DNA of 64,000 bases from Asterella californica (Eukaryota > Streptophyta > Marchantiopsida > Marchantiales > Aytoniaceae): contig JAYKYS010000008.1 in assembly GCA_036924285.1 (NCBI GenBank), forward strand, positions 21,871,001 through 21,935,000, written 5' to 3'. Position 1 is the stretch's first letter; every line of letters begins with the position of its first letter. A program made the translations under genes and the position numbers. The notes beneath the pieces were generated by a model that worked only from the letters and a program-made list of their open reading frames with translations, was not told the origin of the DNA and did not search any database. Shown here piece by piece: positions 22,507-34,900 of the stretch.

Positions 22507-22854
22507 ATGCATTTCTCAACTTCAATCGGTCGGCTCACAATCCAAATCGATCAAGAACCTGATGAAATTGATATCAAAATGACCAGCACGTCGTCAGCTC
22601 CCCAACCCAAGAAACAGCTCTTGAAAGCTCCTCACGAGTCTCTCGGAACAACCAGAAACGTAGCAGTAGGTACGAATTTCACCCCCTCCACTCAATCGAT
22701 CATAACGCCCTCATCCTTTCATCAAATCGATCGATTCTTCAGCCTAGATTGTAACCCCGATCGAGAGCTTTCCAACCATACCCTTCGTTTTGCGAATGGA
22801 CCTCCGAAGCCTCCAGAAACTACAAAAACGTCGAGAGGATCAACTAGAACATAA
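22507..22854 (+). CDS. Hypothetical 115-residue open frame, uncertain
   Basis: An ATG-started frame of 115 codons is rich in Ser, Thr and Pro (MTSTSSAPQPKKQLLKAP, then NGPPKPPETTKTSRGSTR), so probably disordered. No motif, signal peptide or membrane segment is seen. It ends five bases before the truncated end of family B copy 2, on the opposite strand. It may be a fragment of an element Gag or a chance frame. There is no independent support for expression. Confidence 0.2.
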   Translation: MHFSTSIGRLTIQIDQEPDEIDIKMTSTSSAPQPKKQLLKAPHESLGTTRNVAVGTNFTPSTQSIITPSSFHQIDRFFSLDCNPDRELSNHTLRFANGPPKPPETTKTSRGSTRT

Positions 22855-22858
22855 TTGA

Positions 22859-23467
22859 TCAAAAAATAAACCAATGAGAGCAAAAGTAAACATAGCGTCC
22901 TATGTCTATCCATTCTCCTTCATATAGCTCCTCCTTGAATAGTTTCGAATGCTCACTCTCACCTCCTTGAGCTCTACAGAAAATAGTAGTATCAACGTCT
23001 TCTGTATTTTCTACCATTTCTTCCTCATTCTCATACCTCGCACGAGACAACATATCAGCTACTGGGTTGTTCTTCCCCGCTATGTGTCTGAACTCAAGAT
23101 TTAAGGACTTGATGTAAGCAATCCAGCGTAGCATAGCAATATCAGGGGTGTTACAGTTTGTAATCATCCCTAATAGTGATAAACAATCTGTTTCTACTAC
23201 TACTGGCGCTCCAATCAAATAGTCCTTTTCAGCTTTCATAGTTGTAACTACTCTCCATAACTCTCTTTTCACTTGAGGATAGTTTCTATGTCGCTCATTC
23301 AACACCTTTGCTCCAAATCTGATTGCAAATCGATTCTCTTCTTCATCGTCCTGTCTTACTGCCCATCCAATGACTATCGGATTAGTATCAACTGTAAATA
23401 TCAATGGTTTGCTATCTTCATAGCTCACACGACGAAGTACAGGTGGAGAAGATAACAACTGCTTCAA
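22859..23467 (-). pseudogene. Family B RNase H (copy 2)
   Basis: The 202-residue frame has VDTNPIVIGWAVRQDDE (first RNase H acidic residue), NYPQVKRELWRVV, VVETDCLSLLGMI and RHIAGKNNPVADMLSRARY at the end of the domain. It matches the equivalent part of copy 1 block for block. After residue about 195 the sequence leaves the family, marking the right-hand breakpoint. A frame break near 23480-23690 separates it from the RT. Confidence 0.85.
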
Positions 23468-23689
23468 TCTTCGAATCGCCTCAGTATGTCTCTCCTCTCA
23501 TGCAAACCTCTTGTGCTTTCTCAACAGATCATAAAAAGGATCAGCCACATGTGCAAAATGTGAAATCCATACATGATAGAAGACACAAGCTCCAAGAAAC
23601 CTTCTCACCTTCGTTATTGAACCACAAGTATCCTTCATCCGCTGTATAGCATCCACTTTACCAGGATCAGGTTTGCGTCCAAACCATCC

Positions 23690-24511
23690 TCATAGGTGCC
23701 ACACAAGCACAACTTCTCGTACTCCAAATGAAGACTTGGCACCTGATAGTGTTAAGCGCGCCTCTTCAAGCCGTGATAAAATTTTATCACAATCTGAAAT
23801 GTGATAAGCAACAAAGTTTCTACACCCCTTCTGATACATTGTCTCATCTTTCTCCTCCTCAATGCATCCCTTAATTGGAATATCATCCAAGAAAGGCATG
23901 ATCTTCTCAGGAATGAACTCACGGAGAACCTTGTTCATCTCGTTCATCATGTGTGCTACCGAGTTTTTTGCTCCTTGTGGTAACGTGCACATTCTGACCA
24001 ACCCCAACGGTGTCCTCATGGTGGTGATATCTCTACTCTGTTCAACAAGTTGAAACTGGTCGTATCCAGAGTAAAGATCTCTTATAGAGTAAATAGCCCT
24101 TCCAGCAAACGCTTCAGCAACCTCCCCCACGATAGATCCTATGCTTGTATTTCTGATGGTCACTTGATTCACAAGTTGCATATCTTGGATGAATCTTAAT
24201 GCACTACTTTTCTTTGGTATTGTAAACCAACGACTAGAGTATGGTGCAAATGATGGTTCAAAGATCTTCATCTGCATCTTCTCCTTCAAGAGCTCTATGA
24301 GTTTTGGTAGATACGCTCTAGGTACAAGAATTGGCCTCAAGTCCCAAGGAGCATGTGGAACTATGAATATGATCATTGGTGTCACAATGCTGAGATCTAC
24401 ACATCCGATTTCTGAGGCTTCAAAAGCAAAGGCTTTCCCGTGCCTAGTTAACATCTCCCTAAATCTATTCTCCTCCACAGGTAGAAGAAAATCTGCAGAA
24501 CCAACCTTCAA
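23690..24511 (-). pseudogene. Family B reverse transcriptase (copy 2), one long frame
   Basis: A 273-residue uninterrupted frame covers fingers, palm and part of the thumb: RWFTIPKKSSALRFIQDM, RAIYSIRDLYSGYDQFQLV, TTMRTPLGLVRMCTLPQGA and the catalytic FLDD box, followed by KSSFGVREVVLVWHL. Both catalytic aspartates are present. It is cleaner than copy 1, so it may be a younger insertion, but it lacks the rest of the polyprotein. Confidence 0.88.
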
Positions 24512-24540
24512 CTCCTTGAGCGTAGCTTCTGTGAACTTGT

Positions 24541-25774
24541 CGTGAGTCGGTCATCGACTCTCCATACCAGATAACTTCTTACTTTCGTACGCTATAGGTT
24601 TTCCATCCTACACCAACACTCCGTCAATCACATAGTCACTCGCGTCCGTGTGCACCTCGAATGGTTTGTCAAACTCCGGCAGCTTCAAAACTGGCGTCTT
24701 TGACAAAATGGTTTTGATCATCTAAAGCATCGTCCACCTCCTTGGTCCAACTTATCTGTGCGTCTTTTCTCGTCCAGTTCGTCAGCGGCTTTGTGATCTT
24801 TGAAAACTCTTTCACATACTTGCGGTACAACTGCATCAATCTTAAGAATCGCCGCATCCTCTTCACTATAATCGGAGACTCCCAAGTCTCAATAGCATCC
24901 ACCTTCTGCATATCCGACCGACTCCTTCTGCACTAATGACATGTCCCAAGAAATTAATGCGTTTCAAATCAAACTCACTCTTATCAATGTTGGCAAACAA
25001 CTTATGCTCCCGTAGCTTCGTCAACACCACCTTTAGCTGCTCCGCATGCGAGTCTAAGGTTTTGGAGTAGATCAAGACTTCGTCGATATAGACGATGACA
25101 AACTCGTTCATCTCCTCGTGAAAAATTGTGTTCATCAATGTAGGGAACGTCGAAGGGGCATTGTAGAGTCCAAATAGTATCACCACGGATTCAAACGATC
25201 CGTATCTGGTTCGACAAGCGGTCTTCTCAACATCTGGTAATATCTTGCTGAAGTATGTCACGTCCGCTAATCTATCAAACATGTCATCTATCCTTGGCAA
25301 GGGATAATTATTCTTCACCGTCATCTTATTGAGTGCACGATAATCTACACAGAGTCGTAACTTCTCATCCTTCTTCTTTGCAAAAAGAACCGGGGCTCCA
25401 TAAGATGACTTGCTGGTTCGAATATATCCTCGCGCTAATAGCTCGTCGAGTTGCCTTTTCAACTGAAAGAGTTCCACCTGATTGAGTCGGTAAGGAGCTT
25501 TGGAAGGTGGTTCTGATCTTGGCAAGACCTCGATCTTGTGATCCACCACCCGCCTTGGAGATAACTTAGCAGGTAAGTCATCCGCCAAGAGATCCTCAAA
25601 CTCCTTAATCACTTCATGAAGTACCTTCGGAAGTTTAGTCGCGTCTCCTGATGTTTTCTCTTGTTCGTCACCCACCATGAAATATGCAACTCGCATGAAA
25701 CACATGACTCCGTCGTTGAAGTCCATCTGTTTACTTTTGATCAAATTCACCGCAAAGTAGTCAATTTTCCGCAT
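24541..25774 (-). pseudogene. Chromovirus family C reverse transcriptase and start of RNase H
   Basis: The frame 25774-24866 holds an RT: KIEVLPRSEPPSKAPYRLN, SSYGAPVLFAKKKDEKLRLC, VDYRALNKMTVKNNYPLPRI, then the active-site box VYIDEVLIYSK. The canonical box is YIDD or YVDD; here the second Asp is Glu, so the enzyme is probably impaired. The connection continues in another frame at 24911-24669 (RRFLRLMQLYRKYVKEFSKI). RNase H then starts (FDKPFEVHTDASDYVIDGVL, stop, YESKKLSGMESR, stop) and is cut at about 24540 by family B copy 2. Confidence 0.88.
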
Positions 25775-25794
25775 CTTTCAGATCAGCCTCACTC

Positions 25795-26253
25795 CTAGCT
25801 TTCGTCTTTAACTCGAACGTTCAACCTTAAAGGTTTCCGCCTAAGTTCCACTTCAAACCTGTCCAAGAAAGTGTTTCTCAAAATTGCATGGATATCGTCC
25901 ATCTCGCACACCGTGAAGTTCTCTGTGAACTCCAACTTCTCACACACAAATCGTACGTCCAATGCCACTTCAGAAGTTTGATACGTCTTGCCCTTGGCAA
26001 AGCGCACCTGAATAGGCTTGTCTGCCTTAGAGGTAGACAAGCCCAACTTCTTCATCAACTTCGGACTTATGAAGGAGTGGGTCGCTCCTGTGTCCACAAG
26101 AAAAGTAACATCACGGTTAGCAATTTTGACTTGTAGAAACATCAGTCGTGGAGTCTTCTTCGTGGTTCTCAAGGTCATAGTCATCTGGCCCTCCAACAAG
26201 TCCTTTGCAACAAATGCATTCATACTATAGTTACTAACCTTAGGTTCGTGCAC
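25795..26253 (-). pseudogene. Chromovirus family C aspartic protease
   Basis: The 152-residue frame contains VTFLVDTGATHSFIS, with the catalytic DTG, and later DIHAILRNTFLDRFEVEL, the chromovirus counterpart of the ILG(M/N)xWL motif with the Gly replaced by Arg. Protease then RT is the normal order, and it directly precedes the RT frame (25774) on the same strand. It would process Gag-Pol. The altered second motif suggests reduced function. Confidence 0.85.
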
Positions 26254-26300
26254 CCCTTAGCAATATGGTCCGTCTCGCCACAATTGTAGTGAGTAAACTT
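26250..26300 (-). pseudogene. Gag zinc knuckle with first Cys changed to His (family C)
   Basis: Reading the minus strand, HYNCGETDHIAKGC has the spacing of a Gag CX2CX4HX4C knuckle, but the first Cys position is His (CAC). It is followed by TNLRLV. The rest of Gag up to the leader (about 26300-26530) is largely missing or unrecognisable, so this copy has lost most of Gag. Confidence 0.65.
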
Positions 26301-26529
26301 AACACCATTTCCCTTCTGAGGTGTTTGCCCCTTAAGTTTTGACCTTGTTTGCTGCCGCTTTACTGCCGGGGCAGAAGAATCCTTCCGATATTTCTCACCC
26401 CTTTCTCATTGTCGCTTAAGTTTTTCTTTTGAAACTTGTACATGTTGCTGGACTTCGTCGTCCCTAATTCGCTCCGCTAGCTTCAAAAGTTCGGCACTTG
26501 TCGCAGGTAGCTCCGGCATCTCGTCTCTT

Positions 26530-26684
26530 GGTCTTCCTCTTTGAACTCTGTCCTACGTCGGTCATTGCTTCAAGTGTTCACCTAGAAACCTTAATCCGGT
26601 TCGTGTCTTACGTCTCTCCTCAAGCGTCTAGCCTTCAATCGCTATCTCAAGTTCTCGCTCACAGAAGCATCGGCTCTGATACCA
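26530..26684 (-). other. Leader and initiator-Met tRNA primer-binding site (family C, copy 2)
   Basis: GCTCTGATACCA at 26673-26684 is the reverse complement of the standard plant Met-tRNA primer-binding site. The ~140 bp on the internal side match 986-1129 of copy 1. The distance from here to the protease is only about 420 bp, far too short for a complete Gag. Confidence 0.85.
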
Positions 26685-27811
26685 CTTTTCGCACACCTAC
26701 CGCCTTGTTGCGTCAATGGAAGCTCTTGCTCAGTAGGTCACGAAATTCACACCACTAACCTGCAAACCACAATCACAAGTTAGCGTCCATGCACCACTTA
26801 TTTTAACTCTGTTTGGTCCGGACCTGAGCCGGACCGTCTCCTTAATCATCAAGCTCAGCATTCCCTAAGTCCTGACCTAGACCCGCCTAGGTCGGTCCCA
26901 AACATGAGCAAGTCACAAGATGACTTGAGACGGACTTCTCATAAAGTCCAGGGTCCTAAACAGTATCTCCAGCACACCTAGCGGTCCAACCGCCCGTGAT
27001 GTCCGTCTAGGTCTAGGCTCCCGAGCGGTGGTCTAACCCACCGACTCGTTCCCTAGTCTTGCTCCAACCCTTACATCGTTCCTAAGTCCAGACGTCCAAG
27101 TTTGGACCGGAACGTGCCTTAGAACCGGCCCAGCCATCACCTCATGCCCTTAGAGTCCATCCGTCGAATGAGAGGTTGGGTGACTCGTCTTGACCCACCC
27201 AAACATCGAGCTCCCCTCATATATACTTCTGGGGATCCGCGGTCCGCCCTCTTCTTTGGTCCTTGAAAATTATATCACAACCCGATCATAGAATCGGTCA
27301 TAATTCTCAGCTCGGACGTCAATTCGAGGAGTTCCACATATCACTAGAAAGCTCTCGCTGAGACCTTTCCAATGATACCTTACTTGCCTTGAGATCTTAC
27401 GTGGAGTTCCATCCACGACCTAAACCGTCGCTGGAGCTCCAACACTTAGCCGTTTTTCGAGAACCTATGATCCAAACCCAGACTCGAACTTTGTGGTTCG
27501 GACCAGCGTCCAAACCATGATCCATCTGCATCCTAGACTCACGTCTCGGACCCACATCTCAGATCTATGTTTCGATCAGTTTCCAGACTTGCTCCCTTAA
27601 GTCAACGTTCGTCTGGGGTTGTCTTGGGGTAGGCCCTTAGGTCCTAACCCAATGTTCCAATCTTGATTTAGAGAACCACTTAGGGTTCATCTGATCTCGA
27701 CTTCCCGGCCAAGCCGTTAAGTCCTACTCGCAGCGTTCACAACCTAACGCAAGTCCACTAGGGTTCTATTGTTCGCGTCTGCGCCCGACCTTGAGACTGA
27801 AGGTCGCGACA
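26685..27811 (-). repeat. 5' LTR of chromovirus family C, copy 2
   Basis: On the minus strand this starts TGTCGCGACC at 27811 and ends beside the primer site. It is colinear with 1142-2248. Many substitutions but few indels separate the two, so they are copies of one family from separate insertions, not two ends of one young element. Sequence to its right (from 27812) is a GACGAT-rich tandem tract, the apparent insertion site. Confidence 0.82.
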
Positions 27812-28110
27812 ATCATTTTAGGACGATGATTGCCCATGTAAGGATTATCATGTAAGGGTGTCAGTCGACCATTGGAGGACAACCAAATAAGAGTGACGGT
27901 AGTCCATGCATGGAGGATCGTTTAATAGCAATGACCGCTCATGTAAAGACGATCGTGTAAAAGCGCCAGTCATCTTTTGGAGGACGATCATATAAGGACG
28001 ATGAATGCTCCTTTAAAATATCATCTTACGTAAGGATGATCATTTTTGGGGAGCAGAGGTCTCGATCGCTCATAGATGACCGTCTTTTTATGACGCGGGA
28101 GTATGGATCG
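27812..28110. repeat. GACGAT-rich degenerate tandem tract
   Basis: Words such as GGACGAT, GATCGT, ATGTAAGGA and GGAGGACGA recur every 25-40 bp. The same vocabulary occurs at 17890-18035 and 18455-18530. No open frame is present. The LTR of family C copy 2 ends inside or beside this tract. Confidence 0.55.
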
Positions 28111-31100
28111 CTATAATGTAGAACGACTTTTTCTTATTAAAGCGCTGACGACAAGTCAAGGGTTTAGCAACTTATCTAAAAAATAGTATATAACATTATC
28201 TTGATCGGTCATCCATTATCTTCATTAATCCGTTATTCTACCCAAATAGTCAAAAATTTAGAGATTCTAACCAAAATTTCAGCGACCGAAATTTCACCAT
28301 AAAATTTCATGCGAACCTTGATTTTTCCAAAAATGTCTCAATGTTGCATCAGTTCTACACCGTCAAAGCTAATTTCACCACTAGATAATGTTAGTCTTGA
28401 AGATGGATATGAATGATATTGAAAATCAGATTTCAAAGACTTTCAGATCAGATTTTCAAGATAAGATAAGATAAGTTTTCGATAAGAAACATTCGACATG
28501 TTTCTTATCGAATGTTATGTACAAATGAAACAAAAATTAACGATAATGAAGAAGTACAATAACGAGTTCTGGTCATTATAATTGGTAAGAAATAACAAAT
28601 TTAAATATGTATGATTGATTAGGCCATGAGGTACTTTTGTTTTTCTTGTTTTATTTGTTTTATTTGATTAAACGAGCCACTTCATGATCAACATGTTACA
28701 AACTCAAGACATAAATGAGTTAGTCAGTTAGATATTATTATTCTTGTTGTTTATCTATATCACTAATAAAAATAACAAGTACGTGATCAAGTACGAACAA
28801 CATCGACGAATATTAGGCTGCATATCCATCACGAGTGACTCAAACAAATGATATTTTATAATATAAATAATTTTTTACTATAAAAAACATGAGTAAAATA
28901 AATTTGGACTGAATATAACTGAAGTTATCAAATATTATGGTAAATTATTATAATTTGGATTTTGGAATAAGAATATTGTTTTTAAAGTTTTCATGTAGAT
29001 CAAACTGCATCAATTATTAATTCATTTGTCTATTTATAAATATAATATAGTGTCAAATATTTCATTCTTTAAGCAAATAATTTTAATTGATAAAATTAGA
29101 TGTAAATAATTATAGATGAAAGAATAAAATGACCCATAGGTTGTCTTGGTATCCTTCTTCTCCAATAGTATAACATGGTTACTTATTCATTATCTCATAT
29201 ATTTCTCTAGTGCTTTAGAGAGTTTGATAAGAATATCACGAGAGTGTTTGAAAATATCTTAAGACATGAGATTTTTGAATGTGTGGTAAGATTTGTTGCA
29301 TGTAAACATACGTCAATGTCGATATTATGCAAATGTACGAGTTTGTTATATATGAAAGAGATTGTTCCAGTAACTTTCTTGGGTAGTTGGGAACACCATG
29401 ACTTTATAGACGTTCTCTTGTACGGATAAACTTGTTCTAGAAAATTTTGTGATTGAGCTGGATGATGACTCCTACTCACTACATATACGAGACTAGAGAC
29501 AATTTGACATTTGAAGCATATGAGATACATAATCTTTTTGATGCTTTAGTTTTTGATGGTTTTTGCAATTTGTAGTGTTTTTTGATGGATCACTCTTCTA
29601 ACAAGCTTTTCATTCATTCTTAATTGATCTTCCCATCTTGTGAGAGATTATAGCTCAACTCCACTGTTGTTCAAACAAAAGCATAGTCTGACCTTGCATT
29701 AGAACATTCTGATTCGTACTTACTATCTTCTCTACATCAATGAGGTTCTACTTAGATTTATAATTTGTCTAGTTTGTTCCTTTGGCTTTGTTTATTTAGG
29801 CGTGTGATGCTTCACTCGACAGTCAGAATAGACATTTTGCTCGGTGGCTTCACAATGATGAGTGGATTGTCATTCATCATATAATTAAAGACATTGCGTC
29901 TATTATAGCACGAGAAAGACGTTACATAGCATGAAAAGAACAATGATATGTCATTCATAAACGAGAGATGATGAAAACAGACTTGTATATGATAAAAGAA
30001 GATCAGATCACAATAGCAGATGCGATTATCACGGACTCGATATGAAAATTGACAACGATAAATAATCACTCGTCTTCCTATATTGTCTATCAGTAACATG
30101 ACCAAAATGATCATTTGTGCATCAGCAATATTAGGTATTCTAAACAATATGTTTCAATTGCACTGTAGATAATTTTAACGGGTGCGAACTAAAAAAACAA
30201 TTACAGAAAGCGATGTCACTTCTTGTGTCAATTTTCCGCAGGATTTAGATTTTCCATATCATAATAATGATAAGCAACATTACAGCTAGTGATTGCGAGG
30301 CTTTGTCCGATTTCTCTTCACTCGTGTGAGTGAGGTGTGCTTTATCTTTTGGATCTTTTTCTCCTTTGTTCGCATTAATGGGGTCTTCCTATCCGTTTGT
30401 TATTCATCACATCGCAGTCTGGTTAGGGTCTCTTCCCACAGGATCGGTTATTTCATCCCGGACCTGAAAATCGAAGCGAGTGACAAAAACTTACATTTTC
30501 TCTCGAGTTATGTGTAACGGGATTTGCTTCGCAGTAGCAAGAATTTCGTCTTCCGAGAGAAGTCCACTTGGCTCGAGCGACCAGACACTCTATGAGGTGT
30601 AGTCTTTTTGTGAACGAGATCCGAGCGAGAAGACTCTCTGGAGTCTTTTCTGCGACCTCCATGTGGAAGTCTGTCCACACATTTGTCTGCTAAAAGCTTG
30701 GAGAGGTACCCATAGAAGAACCTCTACCCCAACCCAGAGATCCGTTTATTCCCAGAAGATAGCTAAAATATGTGTTAACATTCGCAGGGCGAAGCTCAAG
30801 TTTATTACCGATCCTAGTGTGACATACACGAGGAAGATGAATAGTGGAAATAAACGCATAGTGGAAGAGTCCCTTAGCCCAAACAGGCCGCATAGACGCA
30901 GAGTTGTGGTCTTGTGTTAGGGTCGTAGGGGATGGTGGGCGATGTGTAGTTGACTTCGAAGCTTTTAGTCATCGCTGTAGTGAGATCCTCCGCAACGAAG
31001 TAACGGGGAATACAAATGAGGAGGATCTGCCTGCAGGTTTGAAGTATTATAAGGACCAGGCATGACGCAGCGTTTGTCGTGCTAAGTGCGGCAAAACGGT

Positions 31101-31963
31101 CAGACCTGCCCGACCGAAGGTGACAGGAATCAGTTGAAACATCGCTCTTGGACGTTGGCGCTCTCTTGGTGCGCCGCGGGAGAATTCGGCGGTTGTTCAT
31201 ATGAGAACATCGAAAACAGGTGTCTGATTCTAGAATTCTGTTATGCCATGCGTTAGTAGTTGCCGAATAGTCCCCAGCCTTCGAGTGGGCCTTCATTCCG
31301 GATAAGTTTGGGAGCTCTTGGGCGGAGCTCTTGGGCGGAGAGTGACTGCAGCGGTTTGTTCCAGATCACTGAAAGTTCAAGATGTACGCTAGGGTTAAGG
31401 GCTTATGGGTTGTTCTTCCCTATTTTCTGGTTGGCTGTTTCTAGTTTTTTATCGATGTAAATGATATGAGAATTCATGGAGAAGTTACGTTTAAAGAAGA
31501 TGATGGTAGATTCTAGGAATTTAGCTGAGAAAATAATAGCAGCCTACGTTACCTGGCTGTAAGGTGGAAGGTTTTGCAGTCCTACTGGGGGACAGTGTAC
31601 GGTGAAACGTTCCTGATAGATATTCTGCTGCTTCGCTATGAATGTGAAATGAATTCTATTACTCGGTTGTTATATGTTTCGAAGCTGTTTTGTACAGGGG
31701 TGGATGGATACCTTGTCTTCTTACAATTAGTTCTGTTTTGATCTGTACTGATTATCATACTCCTGTTTCTCCAGAACCAGTTTTCTGACAGAAGTATCTG
31801 GTGAGGACATCGCGATAGGAGCCGGTGAAATCACCTTCAGTTAGCACCTTATACGGTGCTGAAGACCGGTTGCGATCTTCTTCAAAACAGAAGATCTTGT
31901 TGACGAACGCTCTAGGACATATAGTACACTGAAACTCTGAGGTGAACGAGTGAGTGAGGTAAA
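28111..31963. other. A+T-rich spacer leading into the YJU2 promoter
   Basis: From 28111 to about 30250 the sequence is A+T-rich with no gene seen. From 30290 base composition rises towards that of the downstream gene, and several overlapping short frames occur on both strands (for example 30663-30920 plus and 30874-31296 minus), none with a recognisable domain. The last kilobase probably holds the promoter and 5' untranslated region of the YJU2 gene, but I see no convincing TATA box. Confidence 0.45.
28478..28512. repeat. Perfect 15-bp stem-loop
   Basis: TTCGATAAGAAACAT at 28478-28492 is exactly inverted at 28498-28512 around the 5-nt loop TCGAC. A run of GATAA repeats precedes it. It lies in A+T-rich spacer. 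Confidence 0.9.
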
Positions 31964-34900
31964 ATGGGAGAACGGAAGGTTTTGAATAAGTACTACCCGC
32001 CGGATTTTGATCCGGCTAAGATACCCAGAAGAAGGCAGCCGAAGAATCAGCAAATTAAAGTGCGCATGATGCTGCCGATGAGTATTAGGTGCAACACTTG
32101 CGGAAATTACATCTACAAAGGGACAAAGTTCAATTCGCGCAAGGAGGACGTCGTTGGAGAGGTTTGATCTTCACCCTGTATGCTACTCGCCTCGGTCTAA
32201 GTGACGAATTTGCACTTCTTGTCTGAATGTCTGTGTGAATTGGTTCCTACAGATGCCTGCTCCGGCTCACATTTTAGCTTTCAGTGCGAGAGTTAGTTTT
32301 AATGTAGATGTTGGACTGTGTTGCAGACGTATCTGGGCATTCAAATCTTGAGATTTTACTTCAAGTGCAGCAGATGTTCGGCCGAGCTCACGATGAAGAC
32401 AGACCCTCAAAATAGTGATTATGTCATGGAGACGGGAGCAACCCGAAATTTCGAACCTTGGCGAGCTGCTGACGAGGTATAGTCTGTTTCCAGTATTTTG
32501 TACTGACTGGTGCAAGATCGGATCGTACAAAATGTGAAGTAGAGTTGGTCTGGCGTAATTGAGACGAACGAAAACTTTGGTTAGACAGCATTCTTAGACA
32601 GCTTTATCTTGCTCACATTAAACGGTATCCTGGGTTAGCAGGGACTTGTGCTTGCCATAAAATTTCTGCAAAGCGTATGTATGTCGGCCTAGGTTCACAG
32701 CATAATCTGTTCTCACTATACGAAAGATTTTACGACGATTTTGGTTATATTTCGCAAGCTTGAGGTTTCCTCAAGTGAGGTCGCCGTGTTTAGTTTCTCG
32801 GGTTATCTCAAGCTTGTGAGATAACCCGAAAAAACTGCATCGAACTGCTATACTTTTGCAAGCTTAAAAGTTTACTCTGTGCTGTTTACCATGTCCTGCG
32901 ACAGGCCTTGGATGATGCAAAGAAGAAACGAGATGCCGAGGAGCTGGGTGATGCTATGAAGGCTCTGGAAAATCGCACCCTTGATTCCAAACAAGAAATG
33001 GACATTCTGGCTGCTCTTGATGAAATGAAGTCCATGAGGGTATGTGATGCAGAAAATGTTGTCGACTCCCTGAGCGTCTCTCTAATAGTGTTCTGTTTCA
33101 TTCCTTGTGTGCTGGATGCTAGTTTGTAACTAGCGAACTGCGTTTGGCCTTATGAAGGGTGCTGATGTCATTGTCTTGTAGAAGGCAGCAGGAAATCGGT
33201 GACTCGGTTCGTTTTCTTAGTTTTGCAGGTTATATTCGTTTCGTAACATATGTACTGGTTTTCACCCCATACTTTGCGTCAAGCTGCTCTTGGTAATACT
33301 TCGATCCTCTCCAAATTCTGAGCTGATTTTCTGAATTGGTGTACAGTCACGTCATGCGGGTGTTGGGACCACGGAGATGTTGGAAGCTCTGAGACGTACA
33401 GCAGAGTCCAAGGTAACGTTAAAGTTCGGCACTGTGGCATCTTGCAACGCAGCTGTCGATTTGCGAACAAACCTGTTTCGCTCCCTTGTCGTTCTTTCTG
33501 TTAAGAAGAATTAATCGGTCTAGAGTTTTTTGGATGCGAGGTCTTCGGCAGCTATTGAGCAAACGTAGGCTAGAAAACTGTGAAGTCAAGTTAGAAATGG
33601 AAAATATGCATTAGAAGTTGTCAAGATTTCAAGTTTTCCATGCGCGTATATGCAGAAACAGCTGAGATGCTAAGACATTCGATTACTCATTTTGATACAG
33701 GCAGCCCAAGGCTAGTAATTTGAATACATTTCTCAGTGTCTTGGTTTTCACCTTTGAATGGCCTAACGTGAATCATGTGTAACGGTCCTGCAGGATAGGC
33801 AGTTAGCAGAGGAAGATGAGGCAGTGTTGCGTTCCGTCGTGTTTCAGGTGACTTTCTACACCGTTCTTGATACCTCCGATGACATTGGTCGAGCACTTTG
33901 GACATGTGACGAGATGGAAAGGTTTGCGAATCCGTTCGTTGGTTTTCCTTCATTTCGTTTGTTTTACGGGGATTACCAGTGGATTCTCATCTTTTAGAGG
34001 AGCGTTTGGACCTTTGACGTCCTAACTTTGTCTCTGACATCTGTTACTCTTGGATGTGCATCATTTGCCCGCTACCTTGCAGAATTCGGCAAATTTTGTA
34101 TTGCGTTTAGACGACGATGACGAAGACGACGACGACGACGGTTCAGAGTATGAGAACGAGGAAGATTTGCAGCAACAAGAAAGGAAGGTAGAGATCTGGC
34201 CTCAAGGTGACACGTACTGTGGGGATATTGTGAATGGAGAACCATTGTTTGTCTCACCTGCAGTACTAATGTACTTTCTGTTTCTGGTATTAGCGGCGGA
34301 GAGGGGATCTGACAGCGGAGAAAGAGGCGGACGATAAAAGGGTCTTATTGGGTTCTGGTCAAGGGGCAGAAAATAACGAAGTAGAAAATGGTTCTTCACA
34401 AGCAGCGAAGACCTTAGAAGCAAGTTCAGAGAGTAAGTGTGCTCCCTTGTCACAAGGTTTCTGTTGTGTTTCGAGCCGGTATGCAGACTAAATCTCCATA
34501 TTTTCCAGCGTAGATGCATCTGTATGCCTTGCCTTTAACTGTATCTTGTGAAGAGCAAGAGGTTTGGTAATAACGGTGTCTGGAAGTTGTGAAGCTGGTG
34601 AAACTTCGTTCCATCTCTTCTCTTTGCGTCTCATATCGTGTCCTTAGCACCAGAGGACAGACTGTGGGAATAGTATAGTTTGTAGGAATCTGAAAGTCTA
34701 GCCCTCGTTAATGCTTATGCCTCTGTGGTCGAACAGGTCAGCCTCTGAAGGCAAAGGCGAGCGAGCTAAAAGCAGCATTTGCAATCAGACCAAAGCCGGT
34801 CAAGTTTGCATTCAAACCGAAAGCTTCAGTTGGCACACCTGCAGCAAAGGATGATGAGAAAGCTTTACCTGTCGCTCAGAGGGACGGGGGTTCAAACGAG

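Larger units (their letters stand above)
22859..24540 (-). mobile_element. Ty3/gypsy family B, copy 2 (RT and RNase H only)
   Basis: A minus-strand fragment colinear with copy 1 (8.7-10.5 kb) runs from the FTEATLKEL linker to just past RNase H. It lacks integrase, which ends near 22900. At its upstream end (about 24540) it joins directly to RNase H sequence of chromovirus family C on the same strand. Both ends are therefore breakpoints in coding sequence with no LTRs visible. Confidence 0.88.

Noticed and set aside
27812..28110. CRISPR-like regular repeats
   Set aside because: Repeat words are degenerate with irregular spacing, and the window is eukaryotic; it is a tandem tract.
30874..31296. 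140-codon minus-strand frame upstream of YJU2
   Set aside because: No recognisable domain, and it overlaps the probable 5' region of the plus-strand gene.
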